A DNA stretch of 64,000 nt, from contig NZ_SJPG01000001.1 in assembly GCF_007859715.1 (NCBI RefSeq), positions 3,498,728 to 3,562,727 of the forward strand. Reading direction: 5' to 3'. The notes below the pieces were generated by a model. That model saw only the letters and a program-made list of their open reading frames with translations. It had not been told where the DNA came from and searched no databases. Source of the stretch: Rubinisphaera italica (GTDB lineage: Bacteria; Planctomycetota; Planctomycetia; Planctomycetales; Planctomycetaceae). Both the position numbers and the translations under genes were made by a program. Shown piece by piece: positions 32,707 through 41,934 of this stretch. Position 1 is the first letter of the stretch. Each line of letters begins with the position of its first letter.

Positions 32707-33714
32707 CTATGCGGTCGGGGTAGGTGAACCGGCCAGATTATCAACCACCATTTGATTGATCTGTCGTTCTCGCATTTTGATGCAGGTTCCCAATGCATTC
32801 GACATTGCATGAGCATCACTGGAGCCGTGACTTATCATACACAAGCCATCGACTCCCAATAAGGGGGCTCCTCCAAATTCGCGGTATTCATACCGGGCGG
32901 CAGCGGCCTTGAAGGCTTGGCCAGCTTTATCACGTTCGGTATCGAGTGCACCGACAATTTCGCGAGACAGGACACGGAACATCATATCCGCCATCCCCTC
33001 ACTCACCTTTAGGACGACATTCCCGACGAATCCTTCGCAAATGACAACATCGGCTTCCCCCTGGTAAATGCCTCGCCCTTCGACATTGCCAATGTATTGA
33101 TCCTTCAAATACGAATTCGAAAGCATTGCATGGGCTTCTCGAACTAAATCGGTCCCCTTGCCATCTTCGCTGCCGATATTCAGCAATCCGATTCGCGGAC
33201 GCTCGATGCCCAGCATCTCACTGGCATAAACAGAGCCCATCACGCCGTATTGATAGAGATGATCGGCTCGAGCGGCTGGATTTGCTCCGACATCCATCAG
33301 CACGCACTGTCCTTTGAGAGTCGGCAGCACAACTGCAATACCAGGCCGCTTGACCTGCTTGAGGAAAAGCCGTGTTCGCAAACCGGCAGCAACGACGGCT
33401 CCTGTGTTTCCAGCACTGACAACAGCCTGCACCTTCTTCTCGGCCATCAATTTCCAGCAGACCGTTATTGAAGCATTCGGTTTTTTTCGCAAAGCTTCCG
33501 TCGGTTTTTCGTCCATGCCGACAAATTCGGAAGCATGTAAAACATTCAAACGATCAGAGACATTATCGTGCTGTGCCAGGAGTTCATTGAGTTGATCAGC
33601 AGGACCGACGAGATCGACGACGAGATGATCCCACTTCGCCAGAGCTTTCAATGCCCCATCGATATTAATGCCGGGAGCGTCATCTCCCCCCATTGCGTCC
33701 AGGGCAATCCGCAT
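32707..33714 (-). CDS. plsX: Phosphate acyltransferase PlsX
   Basis: Makes acyl-phosphate from acyl-ACP, the donor for PlsY in phospholipid synthesis. The 335-residue product starts MRIALDAMGGDDAPG and has SAGNTGAVVAAGLRT, LMDVGANP and CEGFVGNVVLKVSEG, all typical. It follows rpmF on the minus strand with a 185-base gap containing a palindromic repeat. The rpmF-plsX pairing is widely conserved. Confidence 0.97.
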   Translation of the reverse strand: MRIALDAMGGDDAPGINIDGALKALAKWDHLVVDLVGPADQLNELLAQHDNVSDRLNVLHASEFVGMDEKPTEALRKKPNASITVCWKLMAEKKVQAVVSAGNTGAVVAAGLRTRLFLKQVKRPGIAVVLPTLKGQCVLMDVGANPAARADHLYQYGVMGSVYASEMLGIERPRIGLLNIGSEDGKGTDLVREAHAMLSNSYLKDQYIGNVEGRGIYQGEADVVICEGFVGNVVLKVSEGMADMMFRVLSREIVGALDTERDKAGQAFKAAAARYEYREFGGAPLLGVDGLCMISHGSSDAHAMSNALGTCIKMRERQINQMVVDNLAGSPTPTA

Positions 33715-33797
33715 GAATCCATCATCTTTCCGCAGACCGCTCCTAATAAGCGGCCAGTTCGTCAGTAATGCTTATCTAACTTAAACAGCAAGTCATT

Positions 33798-33871
33798 GTG
33801 GCACTGGCTCTGCCAGTGCATTGTAACTTCAGTGCCAGTCTCGAATTGCACTGGCAAAGCCAGTGGCACAC
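33798..33871. repeat. Palindromic TGGCACTGGC repeat between rpmF and plsX
   Basis: Two arms, each itself palindromic (GCACTGGCTCTGCCAGTGC and GCACTGGCAAAGCCAGTGG), are inverted around a short spacer. The same GCCAGTGGCAC wording recurs at 31511-31541. It lies inside a cotranscribed gene set and could form a stable mRNA structure. Confidence 0.65.
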
Positions 33872-33899
33872 AACTCAATGCTTCAATCGATAAAATTGA

Positions 33900-34079
33900 C
33901 TAGTCGTCTATTTCGACTACCGTACGTCCCATGTAATGACCGCAAGTCGGGCAGGCGACGTGACTTGGGGTTGCCTGACCGCACTGTGAGCAATACTGCA
34001 GCTTGAGCGGTTTGACGGCATCATGACTACGACGTTTGCGGGACCGGGTTTTGGACTGTCTTCTCTTTGGAATTGCCAT
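33900..34079 (-). CDS. rpmF: Ribosomal protein L32
   Basis: A 59-residue large-subunit ribosomal protein. It begins MAIPKRRQSKTRSRKRRSHD, the L32 signature, and has a zinc ribbon of four cysteines (YCSQCG and CPTCGHY), so this is the zinc-binding form. It heads the fatty-acid unit, as in many bacteria. The gene is fully supported by translation of the minus strand. Confidence 0.97.
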   Translation of the reverse strand: MAIPKRRQSKTRSRKRRSHDAVKPLKLQYCSQCGQATPSHVACPTCGHYMGRTVVEIDD

Positions 34080-34614
34080 GATTCACTCACTTACGAATGT
34101 GGAATCTCCACATCATCCTGTAAAATAGTTGACCGATTCAGTATTGCACACACGCCGGCGTGCTTGAATTCAAGAGTCTCACCAATTACTGATGAGACAC
34201 TATTCATTGTTTTGCATTGCTACACAGAGTGGGATTTTGCCACCATTCCGGTAATAAGCGAGCATTCTCGCAAAAACGGCGAGGTTTGCAACTGTGTCAG
34301 CCGGTTCTCGTCTTCTAATCATCTCAGAAGCACGATAACGGAGTCTCAATGCGGGAATCCTATGAAGATAACCTCTTTCCTGTCAAGCATTTCGGAGATT
34401 TACGACGCAAAACCATTCTTAACAAATGAATTGGCAAAATTTGTATCCACGAATGTTATGCAAACTTGCAGGTCATAAGATGATGAATGGATCATATCTT
34501 AATCGTCAGCATAATTTTTTCCGCCCCCGCAGGACAGACATCCTACCTATCCTACACTAAGTTGAATCAGAGGATGAACTTCATCAGGCAAACAAACCCG
34601 AAGGCGCAATTGAC
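34080..34614. other. Intergenic region of about 535 bases
   Basis: This gap separates divergent rpmF and the HicB-like gene and should hold the promoter of the fab unit. A long plus-strand open frame (34023-34478) overlaps rpmF antisense, is Cys- and Ser-rich and resembles no family. No HicA-like toxin gene could be found in either strand here. Confidence 0.4.
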
Positions 34615-34824
34615 ATGTCAGCAAAATTTCTGATCGTCATCGAGAAGACCACAAAAAACTTTTCCGCATTTTCACCAGATTTGCCTGGTTGCATCGCCAC
34701 AGGTGCTACTCACGAGGAAGTCGAAGAACGCATGCGGGAAGCGATTCCTCTTCACATCGAAGGCATGCGGGAAGCTGGAATTGATGTTCCTCCTTCTTCT
34801 GTTACGGAAAATATTGAAGCCTGA
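34615..34824 (+). CDS. HicB-family (UPF0150) protein
   Basis: A 69-residue protein of the HicB antitoxin fold: FLIVIEKTTKNFSAFSPDLPGCIATGATHEEV matches the usual YxAxxPDLPGCxaxGxTxeEA pattern, and it ends after the alpha-helix with no DNA-binding domain. A HicB antitoxin normally follows or precedes a small HicA toxin of about 60-80 residues. None lies in the flanking 500 bases, so this is an orphan, probably with a regulatory or dispensable role. A strong terminator follows directly. Confidence 0.88.
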   Translation: MSAKFLIVIEKTTKNFSAFSPDLPGCIATGATHEEVEERMREAIPLHIEGMREAGIDVPPSSVTENIEA

Positions 34825-34830
34825 ACCCAA

Positions 34831-34862
34831 AAAAGACTCCCTGATGCCAGGGAGTCTTTTAT
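34831..34862. terminator. Bidirectional terminator
   Basis: A perfect 13-base stem AAAAGACTCCCTG/CAGGGAGTCTTTT with a four-base loop, flanked by A runs and T runs. It lies between the convergent HicB-like gene and the autotransporter gene and suits both. Confidence 0.88.
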
Positions 34863-34900
34863 GTGCTCATTAAGTCAGTCGAGCTGAAGCGGACAATTTT

Positions 34901-37900
34901 TTACCACACTTTGGTAATATTTCCGCTGCCGATGTGCAGGACCAGATTGTTGCTGGCTTGCAGATCGTAGTTCAGTGCGAAGCTGAGCGAATCGAATGGT
35001 GAGAATGTCAGCCCTGTACCGAACATCAGGAAGTCGCGACCGGTGTCGAGTCCGCGGGCACTGAAGCCGGGAACTGGTGCTGGTCCGAGGCCGGAGACGA
35101 TGGCGTTGCTCGTTTCCAGATACTCGTGCATGTAGTACGCATGAGCTTCTGGAGTCAATCGCCAGCAGCGTTCTCCGACATGGTCCCAGGCAATGCTGGA
35201 ACCAAAGATACTTCGCAGTGAGTCCATGTCTTCTGAAGTCACAATCAGATTCGCTGCTCCTGCCCCAGTCTCTGCAAATGCATCCTGAGAAATATGCACA
35301 TATTGCAGACCGACCATTGGTCGGTGGTAGAAGTTACCCCAGTAATGATCCCAGGCTCGTTCCAGATAAGCAGTCGCCTGCTGACCTGAAAAATCACCAT
35401 TGGCAATTGTATTCACATTGCCAATATTGATTTGACGCTGGGAATCGTAATCGTCATATCCGAAGCCGACTGCTGCCAGGAAGGTTCCCTGACAATCTGC
35501 AATGTTCATGTAGGCACCCGCGTGAACATTCTCAGCATCGACACCCTGTGTTGGATTGTTTGTGTCGAGATAAGATCGTCCGTAGGCTCCGAACAGTCCG
35601 AACTGAACCTGATCGTTATGGAAGGTCGAGAGACCGAACATCGTTCCGTTTGAAGAGTATTCACCCGGTGTCGGGTTCATTCCCGAATCGATTTCTCCGC
35701 CCAAAGCATAATAAGTGATCCAAGCATCTTTGGGGTTACGGCAACGAACTCGGCAAGTCCCTTTGTCGCACTGACCGCGAACGACAAGACTCTCGTATTC
35801 CTGACCAGCCAGATTAATGTTCAATTCCGTTTCATCAAGCCCGGCAATAATCGGATTGAAGACACCACTTGGAGCAGTCGATTTGGCAACCTGACGGCTC
35901 AGCTGACGATACAGCAGAGTTGTCGTCTGAAGAGCAGCTGCAGGAGCTGAGGCATAGACATCGCCTGAGAGTTGATCGAAAGCATCACGAACCAGATCAT
36001 CACTACCTAACAGGTCGATTTGATCTCTCAGATTCTGGAAGCCCGGATTGGGAGTGTTCTTAACAAGTTCAAGATACTCGCCGAAAGCGATTTGATTGTC
36101 AGTAATCCCGATCGTGCCAAAGTTGGTATCGTTGGCAATTTGGAAACCGTAGGTGTTGGTTCCCATGATTCCGATGGCACGACGATTTGCGATATCGTCG
36201 GTAAACATTGGATTCGCATTCACTGTCACCCCGCCAGCGGCGTTGATGAAGTTGTACTGAGTACCAATTGTGTAATCGGTAGTTCCGGCAGGTGTCTGGA
36301 AGTCGGTCACATTGACCGTTCCACCATTGACAGTCGCTGTGCCCGTGACGGCAATGTTGTCGACATCAGTTCCAGGAACCGGAGCCGCACTTGGCAGAGC
36401 CTCAATATTCAAGGTACCGGCAGTCACAAAGTTGCCGTTGATGTTCTGAGTTCCAATACTGTTTCCGGGAGCAATGGTACCACCGACATTATTGGTCACA
36501 TTACCATTCACGGTCCCTGTACCATTCATGGTACCGCCATTGTTGATGTTGAGTCCCATGGCGGTATTGATGGTTCCGTTATTATTCAGGATGCCACCAT
36601 TCACATTGGAAGCTGCGAGGTTCGCTGTGAGTGTTCCTCCTGACATAACATTTGCAGTTCCGCCAGTCTGCTGATAACCGGAAGTTGTTAGAACTCCACC
36701 ACTGGTGATATTCAACACGCCAGCATTCTGAGTGTAGTTTCCGCCAGCTCCCATAGCATTCAGGTTACCAGAGAGATCGACCTGACCACCGTTGGCGGTG
36801 AAGTTGTTCGAGTTAAGAGTTGCTCCAGAAAGGACAACCGTATTACCTTCTATGAGCACAAACTGGTCGGACGTTGTCGTTCCAGCTGTGACTGCGAAAC
36901 CATTTCCCATTGTCATGGAATTATTAACTGTCACATCATCCAGAAGAGTTGTTCCAGAAGTGACGAAACCACCAGTTCCGTTGATGGCCACATCGAGTGC
37001 ATTGAAAGTACTTGTGGCATTGATGCGGCCTGCATTGTTGATGACCACATTGTTAACAACATCAGTATCACCAGCAAAGTTGGCTGTTCCCCCATCAACT
37101 GTTAATGCGTTGACATTGAAAATGCCATTCGTGTTGAGTGTTCCAAGTTGCAATCGAGAATTGCCAGCAGTGACGTTTCCATTAAGCGTCGTCGTACCGT
37201 TGAAGAAATCGAGATCGAGCACGGCTCGGCCACCTGTAGTGCCCAGGATGTTGCCACCATAAGTGAAGTTGAACGCACTGTTTCCAGTTGCAGTTGCGGT
37301 TCCATCGGCGTTGGCAAGCTTACCGAATGTCAGCATTGGTGCGGAACCACCACCTGGGATGAACGCATCGCTAAAGATATTACCGGTAATACTCGCGCCC
37401 TGCATCACATTGATAGTGCCCACACCCGGAGTCAAAGGATTGACTGTCCCTACTGGCTGAGGATTACCAATTTGAATGGCATTTGTCGCTGCGTTGATCG
37501 TGCCCGTGATATCGAGTTGATCGACAAATGGCACGGTGCTGTTTGGTACCACATTCTGATAGGAGTTAACACCGTAAGCAAAAACGTAACCACGTCCATT
37601 CATACCGATCGCATTGATCGTTCCCTGTTGAACAATCGTGTTTCCCGAGCCTGAACTGACCAGCACGCCGATCCCCTGAGAACCGTTCGTGGTAATGGTT
37701 TGACCTGTCGCGATATTGACCCGGTTGTTATTGGCATCAGAAAGACGAATACCGGTTGCAGCAAAACCACTGGCTGTGATGTTACCTGTTTGCGTCAGCA
37801 CATGATTGTCTGCCTGCAGGAACAGTCCAATTCCGTAATCAGCAGTTGGAGTAGCAGCTCCAAAGTTTTGCGGAGCAATTCCATCTTGGTAGATGGCGGT

Positions 37901-38851
37901 GCCGAAGTGATTGGCTGGATTGTAGCCGTTGTAGCCGATGTCATCGAAGATCGCCAATTCGCCGGGTGCGTAGTGTGGAATATTAAGAATGGAATTCGCG
38001 ATATTCGAGGAGTTATGATTTGGCAGGTTTGTAAACGCTTCATTCACCCCATCGGTTTGCGTCCCATCGAGTGGCAATGGCAATCCGTTGGGACCGAAGA
38101 TGGTCAGTGCAGTCGCACCCTGAAAGGTGTTGTTTCCGTTCCCATCGGGATTGATCAGATTCAAATACGGTGCGTTGACATTGTTGCCATCCGCTGCGAC
38201 GAAGTTATTGACATCGTCCACATTGCCGACACCCAGTAAAGCCGCAATATTGAAGATCGCTTCCTGTTCAAGCGAACGGGCTTCTGTTCCTAACTGAAGA
38301 ATTCGATTGGTTCCAAAGTTTCCGCCAGCTCCAGAAGCAAAAGAAATGCTACCATCAATCTGGGTTGCTGTTGGAGCAGGCACTCCACCCGTTGCCAGAA
38401 TATTGTAGGTATTGGTCTGGGCAGTCATACCTGCTGCGGTTTCTTGAGAAATCGCTAATCCACCGAACTGAGCCGTGCTGTCATCCTTAATCAATCGAAT
38501 CACAGGCGTAGTGGCTGGAGTCGCGTTCAGGGTATTAGACCAATAGGTAAAAGCTCGTCGAATGGCGGCTTTTTCTGCATTGGTCCAGGTTCCGAGGTTA
38601 GCATTGGCGACGACGTTGCCATTGGCATCGACGGCCCCTGCTCCACCATTATCACCCTGGTCCCAGAACTGGATTGTGAACGTCCCCACAGTCTCAGTTG
38701 GCTGGCCACCGCCCGGCTGAGCCGAGGCTGTGTTCGGCAGGAATGCCAGAAGTGTCGTACAAATGATGCCGAGCACATATTTTAGCTGGAGTTCAGAACG
38801 AACTCTGCTCATCCAGCTCTGTTTACATCTCGTAGGACCCAGTGATACCAT
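34901..38851 (-). CDS. Autotransporter with degenerate zincin-like N-terminal domain
   Basis: A 1316-residue outer-membrane protein. ATG 38851 follows GGAG; an extended signal peptide ends at TASA (cleavage near residue 44). Residues about 55-330 resemble the zinc-metalloprotease domains seen in many planctomycete secreted proteins (WTNAEKAAIRRAFTYWSNTL, LAIFDDIGYN), but the HExxH site reads FNIAALLGVG (200-209), so zinc binding is lost. The middle (about 350-880) is a Gly- and Asn-rich beta-helix passenger of repeated short units (GTINVMQGASI, GGTMNGTGTVNGNV). A linker with four cysteines precedes a barrel of about 270 residues that ends in Trp. It would be exported to the cell surface; its target is unknown. 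Confidence 0.88.
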   Translation of the reverse strand: MVSLGPTRCKQSWMSRVRSELQLKYVLGIICTTLLAFLPNTASAQPGGGQPTETVGTFTIQFWDQGDNGGAGAVDANGNVVANANLGTWTNAEKAAIRRAFTYWSNTLNATPATTPVIRLIKDDSTAQFGGLAISQETAAGMTAQTNTYNILATGGVPAPTATQIDGSISFASGAGGNFGTNRILQLGTEARSLEQEAIFNIAALLGVGNVDDVNNFVAADGNNVNAPYLNLINPDGNGNNTFQGATALTIFGPNGLPLPLDGTQTDGVNEAFTNLPNHNSSNIANSILNIPHYAPGELAIFDDIGYNGYNPANHFGTAIYQDGIAPQNFGAATPTADYGIGLFLQADNHVLTQTGNITASGFAATGIRLSDANNNRVNIATGQTITTNGSQGIGVLVSSGSGNTIVQQGTINAIGMNGRGYVFAYGVNSYQNVVPNSTVPFVDQLDITGTINAATNAIQIGNPQPVGTVNPLTPGVGTINVMQGASITGNIFSDAFIPGGGSAPMLTFGKLANADGTATATGNSAFNFTYGGNILGTTGGRAVLDLDFFNGTTTLNGNVTAGNSRLQLGTLNTNGIFNVNALTVDGGTANFAGDTDVVNNVVINNAGRINATSTFNALDVAINGTGGFVTSGTTLLDDVTVNNSMTMGNGFAVTAGTTTSDQFVLIEGNTVVLSGATLNSNNFTANGGQVDLSGNLNAMGAGGNYTQNAGVLNITSGGVLTTSGYQQTGGTANVMSGGTLTANLAASNVNGGILNNNGTINTAMGLNINNGGTMNGTGTVNGNVTNNVGGTIAPGNSIGTQNINGNFVTAGTLNIEALPSAAPVPGTDVDNIAVTGTATVNGGTVNVTDFQTPAGTTDYTIGTQYNFINAAGGVTVNANPMFTDDIANRRAIGIMGTNTYGFQIANDTNFGTIGITDNQIAFGEYLELVKNTPNPGFQNLRDQIDLLGSDDLVRDAFDQLSGDVYASAPAAALQTTTLLYRQLSRQVAKSTAPSGVFNPIIAGLDETELNINLAGQEYESLVVRGQCDKGTCRVRCRNPKDAWITYYALGGEIDSGMNPTPGEYSSNGTMFGLSTFHNDQVQFGLFGAYGRSYLDTNNPTQGVDAENVHAGAYMNIADCQGTFLAAVGFGYDDYDSQRQINIGNVNTIANGDFSGQQATAYLERAWDHYWGNFYHRPMVGLQYVHISQDAFAETGAGAANLIVTSEDMDSLRSIFGSSIAWDHVGERCWRLTPEAHAYYMHEYLETSNAIVSGLGPAPVPGFSARGLDTGRDFLMFGTGLTFSPFDSLSFALNYDLQASNNLVLHIGSGNITKVW

Positions 38852-39145
38852 GAATTCGCTCCGCGACGACTTTAGAATTGAGAATCCGTTCTACAACGCA
38901 CGAATCAAACAATTCGCACATTCGTCTTAATCGAATTTTCAGCCTGTAAATGTTGATACGATCCGCAAGACTTACCAAATCGGAACCAGAAACTTTGTCT
39001 TGCAATTGGAATCGCCTGCCTATTCCCCTCAGATTAACATCACAGGCTATTGAGACCATAAAACCTGTTTCTGCGAATTCTTACAAATCCGCTCAGTTAA
39101 TTCGATTTTTCCTAACGAGCACGCATAGCGAACTGCGGGATTTCC

Positions 39146-40090
39146 ATGAAAATGCCAATTTGGATTACCAGGCACCCATTAATTGTGCAATTCACACTGA
39201 TCACGACCCTCCTTATAAGTTTCGTGCTCGGCTACTTCTATCCGAGTCATCGAGAGTTCCAAGCGATTAACAGTTTCAAGGAGATACATCCCGATTGTCA
39301 CATCAATATAAAAACCACACAAACAGCTCCCGATTGGGTTTTTGAACTTTTACAGAAAGCGAAACTGGAGAAATACGCAACGCGAATTTGGCGAATGGAG
39401 ATCCATGGCGTCTTCAATTCCTCACGTCAACTCACCTCCGAATTCGAACTTGATCTGCTGCCCTCCTTCCAGAAACTTCGGAAACTTACCGTTACTGGCT
39501 GCTTCCTTAACTCCAATTCGATGTCAAATCTCAGTCAGCTCAAATATCTTGTGCAGTTACGCATCGAGAGCTGTGAAATTGTCGACGATGGCAGCCTGAC
39601 CCTGCATAATCTGGAATCACTCAAAGAGTTCTATTCCAACTATTTGACGCTGAAAAAAGTGGACCTGAAAAATCTCCCTCGCCTAAAGATTCTTGATCTG
39701 AAGAATGCGAGAATTGGCGATGAACTGATCGATCAACTCTCACCCGTCTCTGGATCCCTCACTTCGTTGGGGATCGCGAATTCGAATATTTCCGATGAGG
39801 GGCTGAAAAAACTTCACCACCTCACCAAACTGGAGTTCGTCGATTTACGATTCACCCGCTCCTCACCGACTGGTCATCCCAACTTCACCTGGGAAGGTGT
39901 GACGCAATTAAAATCGCATCCGACTCTGGAAAACGTCGGAATTTCGTCCACGTTTGATGCTGAGATTCTCAAAAAAATCAAAGCCGAAGTTCCCCGATTC
40001 GTCACCAGATGGGACGCGCCTGTCCGACCGGAAGATCGTGAGCGAAGAATTCTGGAAGTTGAATCGAACCATAAATTGGAGAGAAATTGA
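39146..40090 (+). CDS. Membrane-anchored leucine-rich-repeat protein
   Basis: A 314-residue protein. One N-terminal hydrophobic segment (about 11-30, IVQFTLITTLLISFVLGYF) anchors it, with the rest likely outside the cytoplasm. From about residue 90 to 260 it has irregular leucine-rich repeats (LPSFQKLRKLTVTGC, LSQLKYLVQLRIESC, LPRLKILDLKNARIGDE, SLTSLGIANSNISDEG, LTKLEFVDLRF), of the type common in planctomycetes. The tail is charged. Two small membrane-protein genes follow on the same strand, the first after only two bases, so they are probably one operon. No enzymatic motif is seen. Confidence 0.8.
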   Translation: MKMPIWITRHPLIVQFTLITTLLISFVLGYFYPSHREFQAINSFKEIHPDCHINIKTTQTAPDWVFELLQKAKLEKYATRIWRMEIHGVFNSSRQLTSEFELDLLPSFQKLRKLTVTGCFLNSNSMSNLSQLKYLVQLRIESCEIVDDGSLTLHNLESLKEFYSNYLTLKKVDLKNLPRLKILDLKNARIGDELIDQLSPVSGSLTSLGIANSNISDEGLKKLHHLTKLEFVDLRFTRSSPTGHPNFTWEGVTQLKSHPTLENVGISSTFDAEILKKIKAEVPRFVTRWDAPVRPEDRERRILEVESNHKLERN

Positions 40091-40092
40091 TT

Positions 40093-40371
40093 ATGGGATG
40101 GGTTTTTGGTGCGGGGATATTGATTTTAATTTTACTTTTCGTTTCGACAGCCACTTTTTTGATTGCCGTTTATGGAGTCTGCACGACCAATCTGGGTAGG
40201 AATCAATTTATTTATCTGCTGACTGCGTGTGGAGCCATACAGGGCTGGACTTTCCTCGTGATTATTCGATTCCCTGGAATAGATGAACTATTATTTGAAA
40301 TTTTGTGGTCCTGTTATTTTTTGATCGAGATTTGTTTACTTGTATTTACAATGCACAGAATTTCACGGTAG
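40093..40371 (+). CDS. Small membrane protein
   Basis: A 92-residue protein that starts at ATG 40093, two bases after the stop codon of the LRR gene. It has three predicted hydrophobic helices (near 4-25, 38-55 and 68-85), with short polar loops (TTNLGRNQFI, IRFPGIDE). No family is recognised. The tight spacing suggests it is cotranslated with the LRR protein and may work with it in the membrane. Confidence 0.65.
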   Translation: MGWVFGAGILILILLFVSTATFLIAVYGVCTTNLGRNQFIYLLTACGAIQGWTFLVIIRFPGIDELLFEILWSCYFLIEICLLVFTMHRISR

Positions 40372-40466
40372 AATAATGCACCCTGAAATTGTGGATGACT
40401 TTACCGAATCATCCTATCCGTATGAAGGTTTTCACTCTAATAGCTGTGTTTGTGGAGAAACGTGAA

Positions 40467-40724
40467 ATGCAATTGAATAAGAATTATTCACAGCCAAATT
40501 ACTGGTTCTTTTTCATCCCCTTTTCGATTTCAGCCTTGATCGGCCTTGCCAGTCTAATCGTGGCGGAAATGTTTATGCCCGACAATGCAGGTGGTATGGC
40601 TGGGAAACTGGCTATTTATCGCTGGATAGGATCAGGCACGCTCTGCTGGATGGCGATTGCAATCTGGTCGTGGGGAAAGATTCGAGAAACTTCATCGACA
40701 AACAGGAGTCTATCCACCAAATAA
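40467..40724 (+). CDS. Small two-helix membrane protein
   Basis: An 85-residue protein. I prefer ATG 40467 (MQLNKNYSQPNYW), which follows GGAG, over the longer frame from 40389. Two hydrophobic segments are predicted (about 13-34 and 52-68), separated by EMFMPDNAGGMAGKLAIYRW. The tail is polar. No family is recognised. It follows the preceding small membrane protein by about 95 bases, probably in the same transcript. Confidence 0.55.
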   Translation: MQLNKNYSQPNYWFFFIPFSISALIGLASLIVAEMFMPDNAGGMAGKLAIYRWIGSGTLCWMAIAIWSWGKIRETSSTNRSLSTK

Positions 40725-40769
40725 ATGGCTTCTGTGATTCCCCGTTGGGTTACGCTTCGCTAACCCAAA

Positions 40770-41771
40770 CTACGAATTACTGCTCTGGCTTTCCAAACTC
40801 AATACCGCGGCGAGCATGTCGGCTGGGAGGTTGCTGGTCAGTTGCAGCCAGACTCCAGTGATCGGATGAGCGAATTCGATTCGAGCCGCGTGCAGGGCGT
40901 GGCGTTTGAGGCCTGTTTTTTCGCAGCGGATTTCTTTCATCCGCCGGCCTTCCTCAAGCGTTTGTCGCGATGCGGTTTTGAATTGGCCGCGTGGTCCATA
41001 AAATTCGTCACCTGCTAAAGGGTGGCCAATCGCTGCAAAGTGCACGCGGATCTGATGGTTCCGCCCGGTGACTGGACGAGCCATCACGAGGGAATAATCG
41101 CCGACATTTCTGAGCCGTTCCCAATGCGTTTTCGCCAACTTCGCATTCTTGGTATTGGCTCGGGTCGACATGAGAACTTTCGAGCCGAAGTGATCCTGAC
41201 CAATCGGCAAATCGATTGTCCCGGCTGACTCTTTGAGATTCCCTTCCACCAAAGCAATATACGTTTTAGAGACGCGCGAATGTTCGAAGGAGTCGACCAG
41301 ATTCCGATGAGCCTGATGAGTTTTCGCGACGATAATTAACCCTGTCGTCTCACGATCGAGCCGATGCACAATGCCTGGTCGCAGCAAACCCTTGATCGGT
41401 GTCTGCTGATCAAAATGAGCCTGCAGAAAATTGCAAAGCGTTCCCGACTGCATATTCCCGGTCGGATGCGCGATCACCCCGACGGGTTTATCGACAACCA
41501 CAATCCAGGCATCTTCATACACGATATGCAGCGGAAACGGTTCAGGATCGTACAGCGTTTCCGGTGGTTCGAGCAGTTTCACCTGCACAGAATTTCCGGG
41601 CCATAAACGACGCATCAAATCAGCCGGCTGATGATTGACCGTTAACGCATTCCAATGCGCGAGCCGTTGAATCTGCCAGAGCGAATAATTCCGCAACTGC
41701 TGCACCAGAAACGCATCCACACGAGCACCGGATTGATACGGCTCGACAATCAATTCCAGTGAATAAACCAT
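40770..41771 (-). CDS. RluA/RluD-family pseudouridine synthase
   Basis: Converts uridine to pseudouridine in ribosomal RNA. The 333-residue protein has an N-terminal S4 RNA-binding domain (about 15-75) and a catalytic domain with the conserved motif HRLDRETTGLIIVAKT, where the Asp is the nucleophile, and RVHFAAIGHPLAGDEFYG later. The arrangement is that of RluD, which acts on 23S rRNA, but the exact target is not certain. It is transcribed alone, converging on the small membrane-protein genes. Confidence 0.93.
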   Translation of the reverse strand: MVYSLELIVEPYQSGARVDAFLVQQLRNYSLWQIQRLAHWNALTVNHQPADLMRRLWPGNSVQVKLLEPPETLYDPEPFPLHIVYEDAWIVVVDKPVGVIAHPTGNMQSGTLCNFLQAHFDQQTPIKGLLRPGIVHRLDRETTGLIIVAKTHQAHRNLVDSFEHSRVSKTYIALVEGNLKESAGTIDLPIGQDHFGSKVLMSTRANTKNAKLAKTHWERLRNVGDYSLVMARPVTGRNHQIRVHFAAIGHPLAGDEFYGPRGQFKTASRQTLEEGRRMKEIRCEKTGLKRHALHAARIEFAHPITGVWLQLTSNLPADMLAAVLSLESQSSNS

Positions 41772-41825
41772 TTTAAATGCAGCAAATACTTTTCATAAAG
41801 TCCCCAACAGATGCAGGCACAATCA

Positions 41826-41852
41826 TAACCCGAAGCGTCAGCGAGGGGACGG
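41826..41852. repeat. REP-like element, CGAAGCGTCAGCGAG variant
   Basis: A copy of TAACCCGAAGCGTCAGCGAG followed by GGGAC. Further copies occur inverted at 47845-47874 and 59888-59915. It shares the core CGAAGCGnnAGCGAG with the family at 29546-29608. Confidence 0.65.
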
Positions 41853-41934
41853 CTCCCAAATAAAATTTCGGTTAAACTCCGATAATTTGAGCATGTATTT
41901 GTTCCCAAGCTCACCCGTGGGAACATGCAAAACC

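Noticed and set aside
34023..34478. A 151-codon plus-strand frame beside rpmF
   Set aside because: It overlaps rpmF antisense and has no ribosome site or family resemblance.
36020..37654. Several plus-strand frames up to 207 codons opposite the autotransporter
   Set aside because: Repetitive passenger DNA leaves many open antisense frames; translations are low in complexity.
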